Part shown: positions 43,421 through 54,200 of the stretch, piece by piece
Layout: the number at the start of each line of letters is the position of its first letter
Position numbering within the stretch: the first letter of the stretch is position 1
Source: Endozoicomonas sp965198415
Lineage (GTDB): Bacteria > Pseudomonadota > Gammaproteobacteria > Pseudomonadales > Endozoicomonadaceae
Reading direction: 5' to 3'
Length of the DNA stretch: 64,000 nt
Assembly: GCA_965198415.1 (NCBI GenBank)
Contig: CBDAPN010000032.1
Span: forward strand, 1,364,001 to 1,428,000
Made by a program: the position numbers and the translations under genes
The notes under the pieces: generated by a model
Told to the model about the DNA's origin: nothing
Databases searched by the model: none
The model's input: only the letters and a program-made list of their open reading frames with translations

Positions 43421-45553
43421 TTAACCATCAAGGCGTCGTCTTATAATTGAATGCACGCCTTTAATCACCCTGAGTCGTTTAATTATTCTGGCCAGATGCA
43501 CACGATCACGAACGCTTAACAGCAGCTGCACCACGCTACAGCGTGAATCCTGCTCCATCATGCTGATTTTTTCGATGTTTCCTTCAACCGCCGTGATTGC
43601 CGTTGCCAGAGAGGCGATCATGCCACGGTGGTGCTCCAACTCAACGCTGAGCTCAACGGTGAACTCACCGGATACATCTTTGTCCCATTCAACCTCAAGA
43701 ATTTTTTCAGGGTCATGGCGAATCTCAGCAACATTCGGGCAGCCATCGTTGTGGATAACAATCCCGCGCCCTGAGCTGACATGCCCCACCACCGGATCGC
43801 CGGGAATAGGGTAACAGCACTTACCAAAGCTGATGACCATGCCCTCAGAGCCACGAATCGACAACGGCTTTTCGCTGATGGACAACTCCAGCTGGCTCTT
43901 GTTTTCGGGAAGACTGCCAGGGTCGACCAAAATCTTGGCAACAATGTAGGCCATGCGGTTACCAAGCCCGATATCTTCAAGCAATTCATCCAGGCTATTT
44001 AAGTCAAATACTGCCAGCTGTTTATTGAGTACCTCATCACAGATTTGCTCAAGAGCGCTATCGAAACTAACCAGTGCTTTGTTTAATAAACGACGACCAA
44101 GAGTTATCGACTCATTTCTGCGTTGATGTTTCAAAAAGTGGCGGATATTAGAGCGAGCTTTCCCGGTAATGACAAAGTTTAGCCAAGCGGCATTAGGGCG
44201 CGCACCCGGAGCTGTCACCACCTCAACGGTCTGCCCACTCTGCAGTGGCTGGCTAAGAGACGCAAGACGCTTATTTATACGACATGCAACGCATGTGTTA
44301 CCAACATCGGTGTGAACGGCATAGGCGTAGTCAACCGCCGTTGCACCTTTGGGCAGTTCAAGAATGTGCCCTTTTGGGGTGAATACGTAGACTTCATCCG
44401 GAAACAGGTCAATCTTGACGTTCTCGATAAACTCCAGAGAGTCGCCAGCGTTTTTCTGCAGCTCCAGTACCCCTTTGAGCCATTGCCGGGTACGGGCATG
44501 GCTGCCGGAAAGCGCCTCTTCGCCAGATTTATAAAGCCAATGGGCGGCGATACCGTTGTTGGCCATGTCTTCCATTTCCTGAGTGCGGATCTGGATTTCT
44601 ATGGGTACACCGTGCATGCCAAACAGTGTGGTGTGTAACGATTGGTATCCGTTGGCTTTGGGGATGGCAATATAATCTTTGAACCGGCCGGGAATTGGCT
44701 TGTAAAAGTTGTGGATAATTCCCAACGCCCGGTAACAGCTGTCTACTTTATCCACAATGATTCTGAAGGCGAACATGTCCATGATTTCATCAAAGGACTT
44801 GCGCTGGTTTTTCATTTTGCTGTAGATGCTGTAAAGATGCTTTTCACGCCCCACAACCCGCCCTTTAAGCCCCTCTTCTTCAAGGCGGGCAGCTATCGCC
44901 TGCTGTACTTTACTGATCAGGTCTTTGCGATTACCCCGCGCATTGCGAACAGCTTGGCGAATCAGTCTTGAGCGCATGGGGTGCATGGCTAAAAAACCCA
45001 GATCTTCCAGCTCCACTCGCAGGGTGTGCATACCAAGACGGTTAGCAATGGGGACGTAAATATCCAGCGTCTCTTTAGCGATACGCCGGCGCTTTTCCGG
45101 TCGTAGTACGCCCAGAGTACGCATGTTGTGCAGTCGGTCAGAGAGCTTGACCAGAATAACCCGGATATCTTTGGCCATTGCCATGGCCATTTTCTGGAAG
45201 TTTTCCGCCTGAGCAAGGGTTTTGTTCTCAAACTTCATATGGGTCAGTTTGCTGACCCCGTCTACCAGATCTGCAACCACATCGCCGAATTGGCTGGCAA
45301 TGTCCTGCTTTTCGATACCGGTGTCTTCTATGACATCGTGCAGCATGGCCGCCATCAGGCTTTGGTGATCCATGTGCATATCAGCAAGGATGGAGGCAAC
45401 TTCCAGAGGGTGGATGATGTACGGGTCACCGCTACGGCGGGTTTGACCGTCATGGGCCTGCTCTGCATAGTAATAGGCCCGACGCACCAGGCTGACCTGC
45501 TCGGGATTCAAATAGGATTTCAAGCGGCCGGCAAACTCATTGATGGTCAGCAA
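43421..45553 (-). CDS. spoT: Bifunctional (p)ppGpp synthetase/hydrolase SpoT
   Basis: Controls the stringent alarmone. 710 aa. HD hydrolase domain intact (RSGDPYIIHPLEVA, LHDVIEDTG), synthetase domain with YQSLHTTLFG and VPIEIQIRTQEMEDMAN, TGS domain (VYVFTPKGHILELPKGATAVDYAYAVHTD), zinc-finger-like CCYPIPGDPVVGHVSSGRG and a C-terminal ACT domain. TTG start at 45553 is set by AAGGAG 8 bases upstream. Follows rpoZ by 82 bp on the same strand, so an rpoZ-spoT operon is likely. The sequence shows neither activity lost, unlike RelA. Confidence 0.97.
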   Translation of the reverse strand: MLTINEFAGRLKSYLNPEQVSLVRRAYYYAEQAHDGQTRRSGDPYIIHPLEVASILADMHMDHQSLMAAMLHDVIEDTGIEKQDIASQFGDVVADLVDGVSKLTHMKFENKTLAQAENFQKMAMAMAKDIRVILVKLSDRLHNMRTLGVLRPEKRRRIAKETLDIYVPIANRLGMHTLRVELEDLGFLAMHPMRSRLIRQAVRNARGNRKDLISKVQQAIAARLEEEGLKGRVVGREKHLYSIYSKMKNQRKSFDEIMDMFAFRIIVDKVDSCYRALGIIHNFYKPIPGRFKDYIAIPKANGYQSLHTTLFGMHGVPIEIQIRTQEMEDMANNGIAAHWLYKSGEEALSGSHARTRQWLKGVLELQKNAGDSLEFIENVKIDLFPDEVYVFTPKGHILELPKGATAVDYAYAVHTDVGNTCVACRINKRLASLSQPLQSGQTVEVVTAPGARPNAAWLNFVITGKARSNIRHFLKHQRRNESITLGRRLLNKALVSFDSALEQICDEVLNKQLAVFDLNSLDELLEDIGLGNRMAYIVAKILVDPGSLPENKSQLELSISEKPLSIRGSEGMVISFGKCCYPIPGDPVVGHVSSGRGIVIHNDGCPNVAEIRHDPEKILEVEWDKDVSGEFTVELSVELEHHRGMIASLATAITAVEGNIEKISMMEQDSRCSVVQLLLSVRDRVHLARIIKRLRVIKGVHSIIRRRLDG

Positions 45554-45635
45554 GGTCCGCTCCTTACATGAGGCTCATCCATTGTAACTTCTTTGATCCA
45601 TGGGCAGTTTCGCAACATAATCGAAATGGGAGCGA

Positions 45636-45887
45636 TTATTTTTCTACCCCGGCAAGAAACATGGCTGCTTCTTCGTCATCGATAGTGCGGTCATCAACAG
45701 ATAGCGGGGTCACGAGACCTTCTGCAATTTCACGCAGTGCAACGACAGTTGCTTTGTCGTTTTCCCAGTCAACCTTAGGGTCTTTACCGCCAATGGTTAG
45801 CTGCCGTGCTCGTTTAGAGGCAACCATGACCAGTTCAAAGCGGTTATCTACGTTATCCAAACAATCTTCCACAGTTACTCGGGCCAC
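45636..45887 (-). CDS. rpoZ: RNA polymerase omega subunit
   Basis: 83 aa. MARVTVEDCLDNVDNRFELVMVASKRARQL is the family N-terminus, followed by NDKATVVALREIAEGLV. Omega binds beta' and, in E. coli, forms a ppGpp site, which fits its operon with spoT. GTG start at 45887 with GGAG 7 bases before it. Usually gmk lies just upstream; here an unrelated gene on the other strand lies between. Confidence 0.97.
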   Translation of the reverse strand: MARVTVEDCLDNVDNRFELVMVASKRARQLTIGGKDPKVDWENDKATVVALREIAEGLVTPLSVDDRTIDDEEAAMFLAGVEK

Positions 45888-46078
45888 ATTTCACTCCATC
45901 AGGTTATTACTTAATTGCCGGTTTGCCGGACGTTGTAGTTTACTTTACGACCTATAGGCAGACAAGCTTTAGGGCGGTTAGTGTTTGCTCCCCAAAGAGT
46001 GGGGACTGTAGTATGCGTGCCTGTAATTGCAACCAATTAAAACCTGCCTGAAACCGCAAAAAGCCAGGAACTACGACT

Positions 46079-47884
46079 ATGGTTAGTACTGCTCAACGTC
46101 CGAACATTACGCAACGACTCAACGACCTGCGCCGCGCCATGAAAGCACAGGGCATTGATGCGTGGATCATCCCCTCCTCCGACGCCCATAACAGTGAATA
46201 TGTCGCCAGTCACTGGGAAGGGCGCGCCTGGATCTCCGGCTTTAACGGCTCTGCCGGTACTGTTGTGATAACCGCCCATAAGGCCGCCCTATGGACCGAC
46301 GGCCGCTACTTTCTGCAGGCATCCGAGCAGCTTGAAGGCTCTCCCATCGCACTGATGAAACAGGGCTTGCCAGAGGTTGCAACCATGGAAGAATGGCTGG
46401 CCGATGAGGTGCAGGACGGCGGCACCATTGGTTTTGACGGCGCCACTTTAAGCCTGAGCGCAATTAGAAATCTACAAAAGCAGCTGGCAGCAAAAAACAT
46501 CACGCTCAAGGGGGATGAGGATCTGCTCAACAGCGTCTGGACAGACAGACCCGCCCTGCCCGCCAACCCGATATTTCTGCACTCGGAGACTTACGCCGGC
46601 AAAAGCCTCTCGGATAAAATCGCCGAGTTGCGAGATATATTGCAGCAGCAAAAGGTGACAGACCTGCTCATCACCACACTGGATGATATCGCTTGGCTGT
46701 TTAACCTTCGGGGCTCTGATATCGAATGCAACCCGGTTTTTCTTGCCTATGCGCTCATCTCTTCGGAACAGATCACCTTGTTTGTCAATCAAGAGCGCAT
46801 TGAAATCAACGCCATGGCTACGCTGGCAGAAGCCGGAGTCAAACTGGCAGGCTACGATGCAATTGCCGATGCTCTTACCGCCCTGCCCGCAGACACTCGC
46901 CTGTTAGCCAGCCCGAACAACACCAGCTACAAACTGGCCTCACTCATTCCTGCCGCCGTTACCCTGATCGAAGACCGCCTGCCGACCACCGACCTCAAAG
47001 CCATCAAAAACAGTACCGAAATTGAGCGCATGAAAGAGTGCCACCGCCGCGATGGGGCGGCCATGGTACGCTTTCTGTGCTGGCTGGACGACAACATTCC
47101 CACCGGTAAGCTGAACGAAGTTAATATTGATGAACAGCTGACCCGCCTTCGCAGCGATTCCGAACATTTCAAAGGGGTGAGTTTTCCTTCCATTGTTGGT
47201 TATGCAGGTCATGGTGCCATCATCCATTACCGGGCGGATGAAGCCTCGGCGTCTACGGTTAACAACAAAGGGTTGTTGCTCATCGACTCCGGCGCCCAAT
47301 ACCCGGACGGCACCACCGACATCACCCGCACTGTAGCCTGCGGTGAGATGAGCGAGGAAGAGAAGCGCGACTACACAATGGTACTAAAAAGCCACATCGC
47401 TCTGGCGATGGCCAAGTTCAGAGCCGGCACCCGGGGCATACAGCTTGATGCCATCACTCGGCAACCGTTGTGGAATCACGGCATGGACTTTAACCACGGC
47501 ACCGGTCACGGTGTTGGCTACTTCCTGAATGTCCACGAAGGCCCTCAAAGCATCAGCCCGAAATGGGTGGATGTTGCTCTGGAACCCGGCATGTTGGTCA
47601 CCAATGAGCCAGGCATTTACCGTGAAGGCAAGCACGGTATTCGTCTGGAAAACATCATGCTGGTTGCAGAAGATGTGGAAAGTGAGTTTGGCAAATTCTA
47701 CCGCCTGACTCCCTTAACACTGGCACCGTTTGACACCCGACCACTCATCCGCGAGATCATGACGGAGGCAGAAATTCAGTGGCTCAATGAGTACCACGCC
47801 ATGGTGAGAAAGGAGGTTTCAACGCTGCTGCAAGAACACCAGCAAGCGCTGAACTGGCTGGAAAAAGCAACCGCACCCTTTTAA
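46079..47884 (+). CDS. Xaa-Pro aminopeptidase (aminopeptidase P, three-domain M24B type)
   Basis: 601 aa, much longer than E. coli PepP (441 aa) and matching the three-domain XPNPEP1-type enzymes found in eukaryotes and some bacteria. Domains: two creatinase N-terminal-like domains (~1-310, WIIPSSDAHNSEYVASHWEGRAWISGFNGSAG), then the pita-bread catalytic domain with metal residues in LLIDSGAQYPDGTTDITRT, GTGHGVGYFLNVHEGP and NEPGIYREGKHGIRLEN. Removes N-terminal residues before proline. Cytosolic. AGGA precedes the ATG. Placed between rpoZ and gmk but on the opposite strand. Confidence 0.95.
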   Translation: MVSTAQRPNITQRLNDLRRAMKAQGIDAWIIPSSDAHNSEYVASHWEGRAWISGFNGSAGTVVITAHKAALWTDGRYFLQASEQLEGSPIALMKQGLPEVATMEEWLADEVQDGGTIGFDGATLSLSAIRNLQKQLAAKNITLKGDEDLLNSVWTDRPALPANPIFLHSETYAGKSLSDKIAELRDILQQQKVTDLLITTLDDIAWLFNLRGSDIECNPVFLAYALISSEQITLFVNQERIEINAMATLAEAGVKLAGYDAIADALTALPADTRLLASPNNTSYKLASLIPAAVTLIEDRLPTTDLKAIKNSTEIERMKECHRRDGAAMVRFLCWLDDNIPTGKLNEVNIDEQLTRLRSDSEHFKGVSFPSIVGYAGHGAIIHYRADEASASTVNNKGLLLIDSGAQYPDGTTDITRTVACGEMSEEEKRDYTMVLKSHIALAMAKFRAGTRGIQLDAITRQPLWNHGMDFNHGTGHGVGYFLNVHEGPQSISPKWVDVALEPGMLVTNEPGIYREGKHGIRLENIMLVAEDVESEFGKFYRLTPLTLAPFDTRPLIREIMTEAEIQWLNEYHAMVRKEVSTLLQEHQQALNWLEKATAPF

Positions 47885-47890
47885 TGTTAC

Positions 47891-47917
47891 CGGTCAGATC
47901 CCCAAAGGAGCTGACCG
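47891..47917. terminator. Hairpin between convergent aminopeptidase P and gmk genes
   Basis: CGGTCAG (47891-47897) pairs with CTGACCG (47911-47917) around a 13-base loop, directly after the aminopeptidase stop and just before the gmk stop. No long T-run; tentative. Confidence 0.45.
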
Positions 47918-47923
47918 TTGCAC

Positions 47924-48538
47924 TTAGCTCAACAGGCCTTTAAGCAGATCTTCTTTGTAGTGCTGCACCCAGTTAGTCGACAACCGATGACTGCGGATAA
48001 TGGTTTGCAGGTCACGCAAAGCGAGATCAAACTCATCGTTAATGACCAGATAATCAAACTCTCGGTAGTGGGACATCTCGCTCACCGCCAAAGACATCCG
48101 CTTTTCGATAATCCGGATATCGTCCGTCTCACGGCCAATCAAGCGCTCCCTCAAGGCCTCCAGTGAAGGCGGCATAATGAAAATCGAGACCGCATCCGGC
48201 ACTAAATTGCGTACCTGCTGTGCGCCCTGCCAGTCGATTTCCAGAATAACGTCCTCACCTTTTTTCAGCTGTTCGTGCACCCAGTGTTCGGAGGTGCCAT
48301 AGTGGTTTCCAAACACTTCTGCATGCTCTAAAAAGACATCTTGAGCCAGCATCTCTTTAAAACCATCAACGGTGGTGAAATGATAATTCACACCGTCTTG
48401 CTCACCAGGACGGATACCACGGGTGGTATGGGAAACAGACACCCGAACGTGGGGTGTGGATTCAACCATCGCCTTCACCAGGCTGGTTTTTCCAGCCCCG
48501 GAAGGTGCTGCAATAATATAAAGCGTACCAATGTTCAT
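47924..48538 (-). CDS. gmk: Guanylate kinase
   Basis: Phosphorylates GMP to GDP. 204 aa from ATG 48538. P-loop IIAAPSGAGKTSLVKAM, GMP-binding VSVSHTTRGIRPGEQDGVNYHF, FLEHAEVFGNHYGTS, VILEIDWQGAQQVR. GGAG lies 5 bases before ATG 48538; the frame running up to 48673 is not family-like and is rejected. Confidence 0.97.
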   Translation of the reverse strand: MNIGTLYIIAAPSGAGKTSLVKAMVESTPHVRVSVSHTTRGIRPGEQDGVNYHFTTVDGFKEMLAQDVFLEHAEVFGNHYGTSEHWVHEQLKKGEDVILEIDWQGAQQVRNLVPDAVSIFIMPPSLEALRERLIGRETDDIRIIEKRMSLAVSEMSHYREFDYLVINDEFDLALRDLQTIIRSHRLSTNWVQHYKEDLLKGLLS

Positions 48539-48757
48539 GAACACTCCAGGGTAAAACCCTGTATTTAGCCTGTAACCTGAAGGATAAGTCAAACTTTGGG
48601 TCATCTTGCACCTGACTTCAGCGCAAGAAAAGCTGCCGCAAAAAACGCAAACCACAAAGACACCTAAGTACAAGACTATATCTCAACGCTAATACTACCA
48701 CTGTCTTTTATAACAAAAATTCGATATTTTGTAGCTAAACAATAGACAGGTTCTTTT

Positions 48758-50107
48758 ATGTCGGCTTTTCGCTATTTTCTGATTGTATTTTTTCTCACTT
48801 TTCCTGTTTTAACCAAGGCTGATGGGGCACATAGCAACCCCATGGCAATGCAAGGCCACCTTTTCACAATTCAAGGGTCCAATACCATCGGTGCAACGTT
48901 GGCCCCAGAGTTGGTCAAACGCTGGATGGAAAGCCATGGGCTCCACAAGGTGTCCATTCTAGAAACAGCGATTATCAATGAGCAGCGTGTTGTGGGGGTG
49001 CATCCACAGTCAGGTAATCAGGTGACGGTTGAGGTGAAAGCACACGGTTCATCCAGTGGGTTTAACGCCATGCTGGCCAGACAGGCCGATATCGCCGCCT
49101 CTTCCCGACGCATTAAGCCGGTAGAAAAGGCAAAGCTTGCTAAATTTGGAGACCTGCAGACTGCATCGTCGGAGCAGGTGGTGGGTATTGATGGCATTGC
49201 GGTCATTGTGAACTCGCAAAACCCCCTGAACCGCTTGAGTACCGACGACGTGGCGCGAATATTTTCCGGAGAAATTACCAACTGGAAAGCCTTAGGCGGA
49301 AGGGACTCTGCCATCACCATTTATGCCCGGAACGATCAATCGGGCACCTGGGATACGTTTCGCAGTTTGGTACTTGGCAAAACACATCAACTGAGCGCTA
49401 GTGCCCGGCGCTTTGAATCCAATACCGTACTGTCTGACCGGGTCGCGGATGATACGGCGGCCATTGGTTTTGTCAGCCTCAATACTATTGGTCGCGCCAA
49501 GCCACTGGCCGTTGCAGCAGGACAGTCGCGAGCCTTACTGCCTGAGCGCTTGGTGGTGGCTACGGAAGATTATGCGCTATCACATCGGCTCTACTTTTAC
49601 CTGCCAGCGATTAGCCCGAATACACACGCTAAGAGATTTCTGAACTGGGTTGCAACCGCACCGGGGCAGACCGTAGTTGATAGTGTGGGTTACATCTGCC
49701 AAAGCGTGAAACCGTATTTGGTGAATATTCAGGACACCCCTAAAGACTTCCAAACGCTGGTCGGTAGCAGCCAAAGGCTCTCGGTGAATTTTCGCTTTGA
49801 GAACGGCAAGGCCAAACTGGACAACAAAGCCACCAACGACATTCAGCGTCTGGCAGAGTTTATGTCAACCAAGCCGGGCAAGATCAAACTGATCGGATTT
49901 TCAGAAAGCGATGGCGGCTCCTTGGCCAACCTGCTGTCAGAACTGCGCGCCAAGGTAGTGCGTAGTGCGTTGATTCGCGCAGGAGTGTCCAAAGATCGGC
50001 TGGAGCCTCATGGTTATGGCAAATATATGCATCTGGCTGAGGGTGATAACCCGTCCGCTGACATTAAAAATCGGCGTGTTGAGGTGTGGTATCAGCCAGC
50101 AACCTGA
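48758..50107 (+). CDS. Phosphate-binding PstS-like domain fused to OmpA C-terminal domain
   Basis: 449 aa with signal peptide MSAFRYFLIVFFLTFPVLTKA. Residues ~35-300 form a PBP-like (PstS-type) domain: IQGSNTIGATLAPELVKRW, VKAHGSSSGFNAMLARQADIAASSR, GIDGIAVIVNSQNPLNRLSTDDVARIFSG and YARNDQSGTWDTFRSLVL. Residues ~330-449 are an OmpA/MotB peptidoglycan-binding domain (FRFENGKAKLDNKATNDIQRLAEF, GFSESDGG, ... ADIKNRRVEVWYQP). A periplasmic ligand-binder held to the cell wall, rather than an ABC-transporter component; no pst permease genes are nearby. Ligand not proven. Converges on ilvE. Confidence 0.88.
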   Translation: MSAFRYFLIVFFLTFPVLTKADGAHSNPMAMQGHLFTIQGSNTIGATLAPELVKRWMESHGLHKVSILETAIINEQRVVGVHPQSGNQVTVEVKAHGSSSGFNAMLARQADIAASSRRIKPVEKAKLAKFGDLQTASSEQVVGIDGIAVIVNSQNPLNRLSTDDVARIFSGEITNWKALGGRDSAITIYARNDQSGTWDTFRSLVLGKTHQLSASARRFESNTVLSDRVADDTAAIGFVSLNTIGRAKPLAVAAGQSRALLPERLVVATEDYALSHRLYFYLPAISPNTHAKRFLNWVATAPGQTVVDSVGYICQSVKPYLVNIQDTPKDFQTLVGSSQRLSVNFRFENGKAKLDNKATNDIQRLAEFMSTKPGKIKLIGFSESDGGSLANLLSELRAKVVRSALIRAGVSKDRLEPHGYGKYMHLAEGDNPSADIKNRRVEVWYQPAT

Positions 50108-50109
50108 CA

Positions 50110-50133
50110 AAGCTGACTGGGGGCAGTCAGCTT
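50110..50133. terminator. Bidirectional hairpin between the PstS/OmpA gene and ilvE
   Basis: AAGCTGACTG (50110-50119), loop GGGG, CAGTCAGCTT (50124-50133): a perfect 10-bp stem in the 42-bp gap between convergent stops. Short T-tail only. Confidence 0.6.
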
Positions 50134-50149
50134 ATTCAACATCAATCGG

Positions 50150-51073
50150 TTAGCAAGGGTGTAGCCAGTCAGCATTTTCGAAGCGCTTACCCCGAACCTG
50201 ATCAAAGTACATAGACTGCAACTTTTCGGTGACCGGCCCGCGCTTGCCGTTGCCAATTTTTCGCCCATCGTGCTCGCAAATGGGCATCACTTCCGCCGCA
50301 GTGCCGGTAAAGAACGCTTCTTCAGCAATATAAACCTCATCACGGGTAATGCGTTTTTCCCGAACCTCAAGCCCGATCTCCCGGGCAAAACTCATGATGG
50401 TATCGCGGGTGATTCCTTCGAGGCAGGAGGTCAACTCTGGCGTGTAAAGAACACCGTCGTCTTTGAGAATAAAGATATTTTCTCCGCTGCCTTCGGCCAC
50501 ATAGCCTTCGTTATCGAGCAGCAGCGCCTCTTCGCAACCACTTTCCAGAGCTTCGCGCAGGGCGAGCATGGAGTTCATGTAGTTTCCATTCGCTTTGGCT
50601 TTGCACATGGTGATGTTGACATGGTGTCGGGTATAAGACGAGGTGCGGATTTTGATGCCTTGCTCCAGCGCTTCTGGCGACATGTAAGATGGCCACTCCC
50701 AGGCAGCCACCATTGTGTGCACTTTTAGTCCCTCTGCCCGCAGCCCCATACCTTCAGAGCCCAGAAAACACATGGGGCGCATGTAGGCTTCATCAAGACC
50801 GTTTTCACGCACCACCAGCTTTTGAGCTTCGTTTAGCTCTCCTTTGCTGTAGGGAATTTCCATTCTGAGAATATGCGCGCTGCGAAACAGGCGATCAGTA
50901 TGCTCATGCAAGCGGAAAATGGCCGGACCTTGCGGCGTATTATAAACTCTGACGCCTTCAAAAACGCCCATGCCATAGTGCAGTGTGTGGGTCAGGACGT
51001 GGGTTTTGGCTTCGCGCCAGGGAACCAACTCTCCATCCAACCAAATTACGCCATCACGGTCAGCGAACGACAT
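50150..51073 (-). CDS. ilvE: Branched-chain amino acid aminotransferase
   Basis: PLP enzyme performing the last step of Leu, Ile and Val synthesis. 307 aa, class IV fold. WLDGELVPWREAKTHVLTHTLHYGMGVFEGVR at the N-terminus, PLP lysine in KAKANGNYMNSMLA, EALLLDNEGYVAEGSGENIF, and EEAFFTGTAAEVMPI. GGAG before ATG 51073. It lies downstream of glnE on the same strand (134 bp), a pairing conserved in Pseudomonas-like genomes. Confidence 0.96.
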   Translation of the reverse strand: MSFADRDGVIWLDGELVPWREAKTHVLTHTLHYGMGVFEGVRVYNTPQGPAIFRLHEHTDRLFRSAHILRMEIPYSKGELNEAQKLVVRENGLDEAYMRPMCFLGSEGMGLRAEGLKVHTMVAAWEWPSYMSPEALEQGIKIRTSSYTRHHVNITMCKAKANGNYMNSMLALREALESGCEEALLLDNEGYVAEGSGENIFILKDDGVLYTPELTSCLEGITRDTIMSFAREIGLEVREKRITRDEVYIAEEAFFTGTAAEVMPICEHDGRKIGNGKRGPVTEKLQSMYFDQVRGKRFENADWLHPC

Positions 51074-51207
51074 TGGGAAACTCCAGTTTCAATTGTTTTA
51101 GGTGTATGCAAACAAGTGGCTATTGGAGCATAAATTCAGCACCATGCCAAAATGCACTTTGTGGCACGCTCTTTAGCATACGACGGTATTAGAGTATGTC
51201 ATTCCGG

Positions 51208-54200
51208 CTATTCATCAATCACCATGAGCTCATTCCAAATGGTGATAACTTTTTGTCGCAGGTTTTCAGCGACGGGGTTGTCCGCCACGGGGTCCTGATT
51301 TTGCAGCGCCTTTTGATGGATGCTCAAACGAAAGACTTTATACGCTTCTCGCAACTGGTGGCCATCTTCAACGGTGAGCAAATTAACGGACTCAAGCTCT
51401 TTGGAAATTCTGACGTTGTCTGTCCAGCGCAACAGTGACGGGTATTTGTGTGAATAACTCAGCACAGCAAACTGCATCAGAAACTCAATATCGATAATAC
51501 CGCCCGGGTCATGCTTCAGATGAAATACCCCGCCGCCCGGGGAGGCAGCCTGACCTGTTTTGGTGCCAAGATGCTCACGCATTTTCTGGCGCATACTGAC
51601 CACATCTGTACGCAGCGTCACTTCATCCCGCTCTTGGCTGAGAATGTCTGCCCTCAGGTAACTGAATTTTTGTGCCAGCGCCAAGTCTCCCGCGATCACC
51701 CGGGCACGCACCAGCGCCTGATGCTCCCAAGTCCAGGCCTCCTCTTGCTGGTATTTTTCAAAATATGTAAAGGAGTTGACCAGTAAGCCCTTTGAGCCAG
51801 ATGGGCGTAATCGCACATCCACTTCATAAAGAATGCCCGACGGTGTGTGTGCAGTCAGCATGTGGATCATTCGCTGCCCAAGGCGGGCATAAAAAGTTGT
51901 GCTATCAATAGCTCTTGACCCGCTGGTCTCTTTGTTGGTGCCGCCGTTGTGGATAAACACCAAATCCAGATCGGAGCCCGGCCCCAGCTCAATGCCACCG
52001 AGCTTGCCATAGCCAACAATAATAAAGCCCGGGTCACACAGGTTGCCTTCGGCATCCCGGGGCTGGCCGTATTTACCCGTCAAATTCCGCCAAGTGATGC
52101 TCAGAACGGCCTCCAGAATTACCTCAGCAATCCAAGACAGATAATCACTCTCTTTCATCAGTGGCAGTGTGAAGGCAACTTGAGCCGCCGTGACCCGTAA
52201 AATATGAGCCATTTTAAAATGCCGCAGCACTTCCATCTGGCTTTCGAGATCGTCTTCGGGGATGTGCATCAGCTGTTGGCGCAGTTCATCCGCCAACGCT
52301 GCTTTTTCTGGTGGATGGTACAGGTCGCCAAGGTTGAGAAATTCATCCAGCAGTGCCGGAAAGCGAGCAATTTGTTCGGCTATCCAGGGGCTGGCAAGGC
52401 ACAACTTACCAAGGTGCTCCAGCGCCCGTGGGTTCTCCAGCAGCAACACCAGATAGGCCGTTCGGCGCAACACGGCTTCAACCAGTGGCAAAATACGAAC
52501 CAACACCGTGTCGGGCTCGGCGGACTCACACGCGACCCCCATAAGCAGCGGAATGAATTTATCCAGCCGATCCCGGCTCTGACGACGCACACGGGCAATG
52601 GCTTTGCCGCAGCGCAGGGCATTCAGCCGCTGCCACGAGGCATCCACATTGGTAAAGCCCTTCTGCGCCATGAGCTGGCGCTCTTCTTCTTCACCAAGCT
52701 GGCCGAGCCAAAAAGCCTGCCAATGATCGTGCCCGATCTCTTTGTTGTTTTGTGGATCGGCCACCACCGCATCGAAGTGCACTTTGACTCGTTGGCGGTA
52801 CAGCTCCAGATCGTCATAGAGTTCAGACCAGCTCCGATACCCCATACTAAAGGCAACTCTGGCTCGCGCCTCTTCACCTCTGGGAAGATCCTGAGTTTGG
52901 CGGTCGGCCTGCGCCTGAATGACATGCTCTAAGTTGCGCAAAAATACATAGGCATCTTGCAACTCACGAGCGTCATTTGCTACAACGTACTGATTGGCCA
53001 CCAGCACTCCCAACACCTGCAACAGATTTCGCTCTTGCAAGCTGCGGTCGCGCCCGCCGTGAATCAGCTGGAAAGACTGGATAATAAACTCAATCTCCCG
53101 AATCCCCCCGGGTCCGAGTTTAATATTGTTGCTCATGCCCTTACGCTTCACTTCCCGCTGAATCAGCTGTTTCATTTCACGCAGGGCGCTAATGGAGCCA
53201 AAGTCAATATAACGGCGGTAAACAAACGGCCGCAGCAATTCAAGCAACTGCCCACCTGAGACAACATCACCGGCCACGACTCTGGCCTTGAGCATGGCGT
53301 AACGCTCCCAGTCCCGCCCCTGATCCTGATAATACTGCTCCATGGCATCAAAGCTCATAGCCAAAGCGCCACTGGTGCCGTAAGGTCGCAGGCGCATATC
53401 CACCCGGAAAACAAAACCATCGGCATCGTGAGTATCAAGCGCCCGAATCAGACGCTGACCAAGGCGAATAAAGAACTCCTGATTGGTCAGCACCTTTTTG
53501 CAGCCACGGGTTTCGCCCTGACTGGGGTAGGCGAATATCAGATCAATGTCCGATGAGAGATTTAAATCTTTGGCGCCCAGTTTACCCATGCCCAAAATCA
53601 CCATGCGCTGGGGAGACGGCTCTTCGCCCGGAACCTCGGTGCCATAGGGCGTTCCAAGGTTCTTACAGGTATCTTGGTAGAGCCAGTTGAGTGCTTGCTC
53701 AAGGCACGCATCGGCGAGGGCGGACATATCGCTGGTGGTTTCCTGCATACTGACCCGACGGTTCAAATCAAGCCAAATAATACGCAGCATTTCACGGTTG
53801 CGATAAAGACGCAGAGCCTGCGCCAGATCTTGCTCGTTTTCCACCGAGGCCAGCGCACTTTGCAATCGCTGGGTATGGGTTTGAGCAAAGCCGGGCAAGT
53901 CTTGGCGAGATTCGAGCAGGTCAGCCAACCACTGAGGGCGCAAAAGACACTGTTGGGCAGCAAAATCACTGCCGGCCCAGCAGCGTATAAGTTCGTCTAA
54001 CGCCTGATCGTTTTTATTGCTGTTTGGGCTATCAGGGGCTTTACTGAATGCTTTATGAAAATCAAGTGGCGGATTGCTAGCAACCAACTGCTCCCAATAA
54101 CTCAGGATCAATTTCCGAATGGCCGCTGGCGGTTCAATGACGTTTAAGCGCTGATTGAGCTGCGCCTGAAGTGACTCCATAAACCTGATCTCTTGAGGGG

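Noticed and set aside
52204..52932. 242-codon plus-strand frame in glnE
   Set aside because: Fully inside the conserved glnE gene on the other strand and without recognisable domains.
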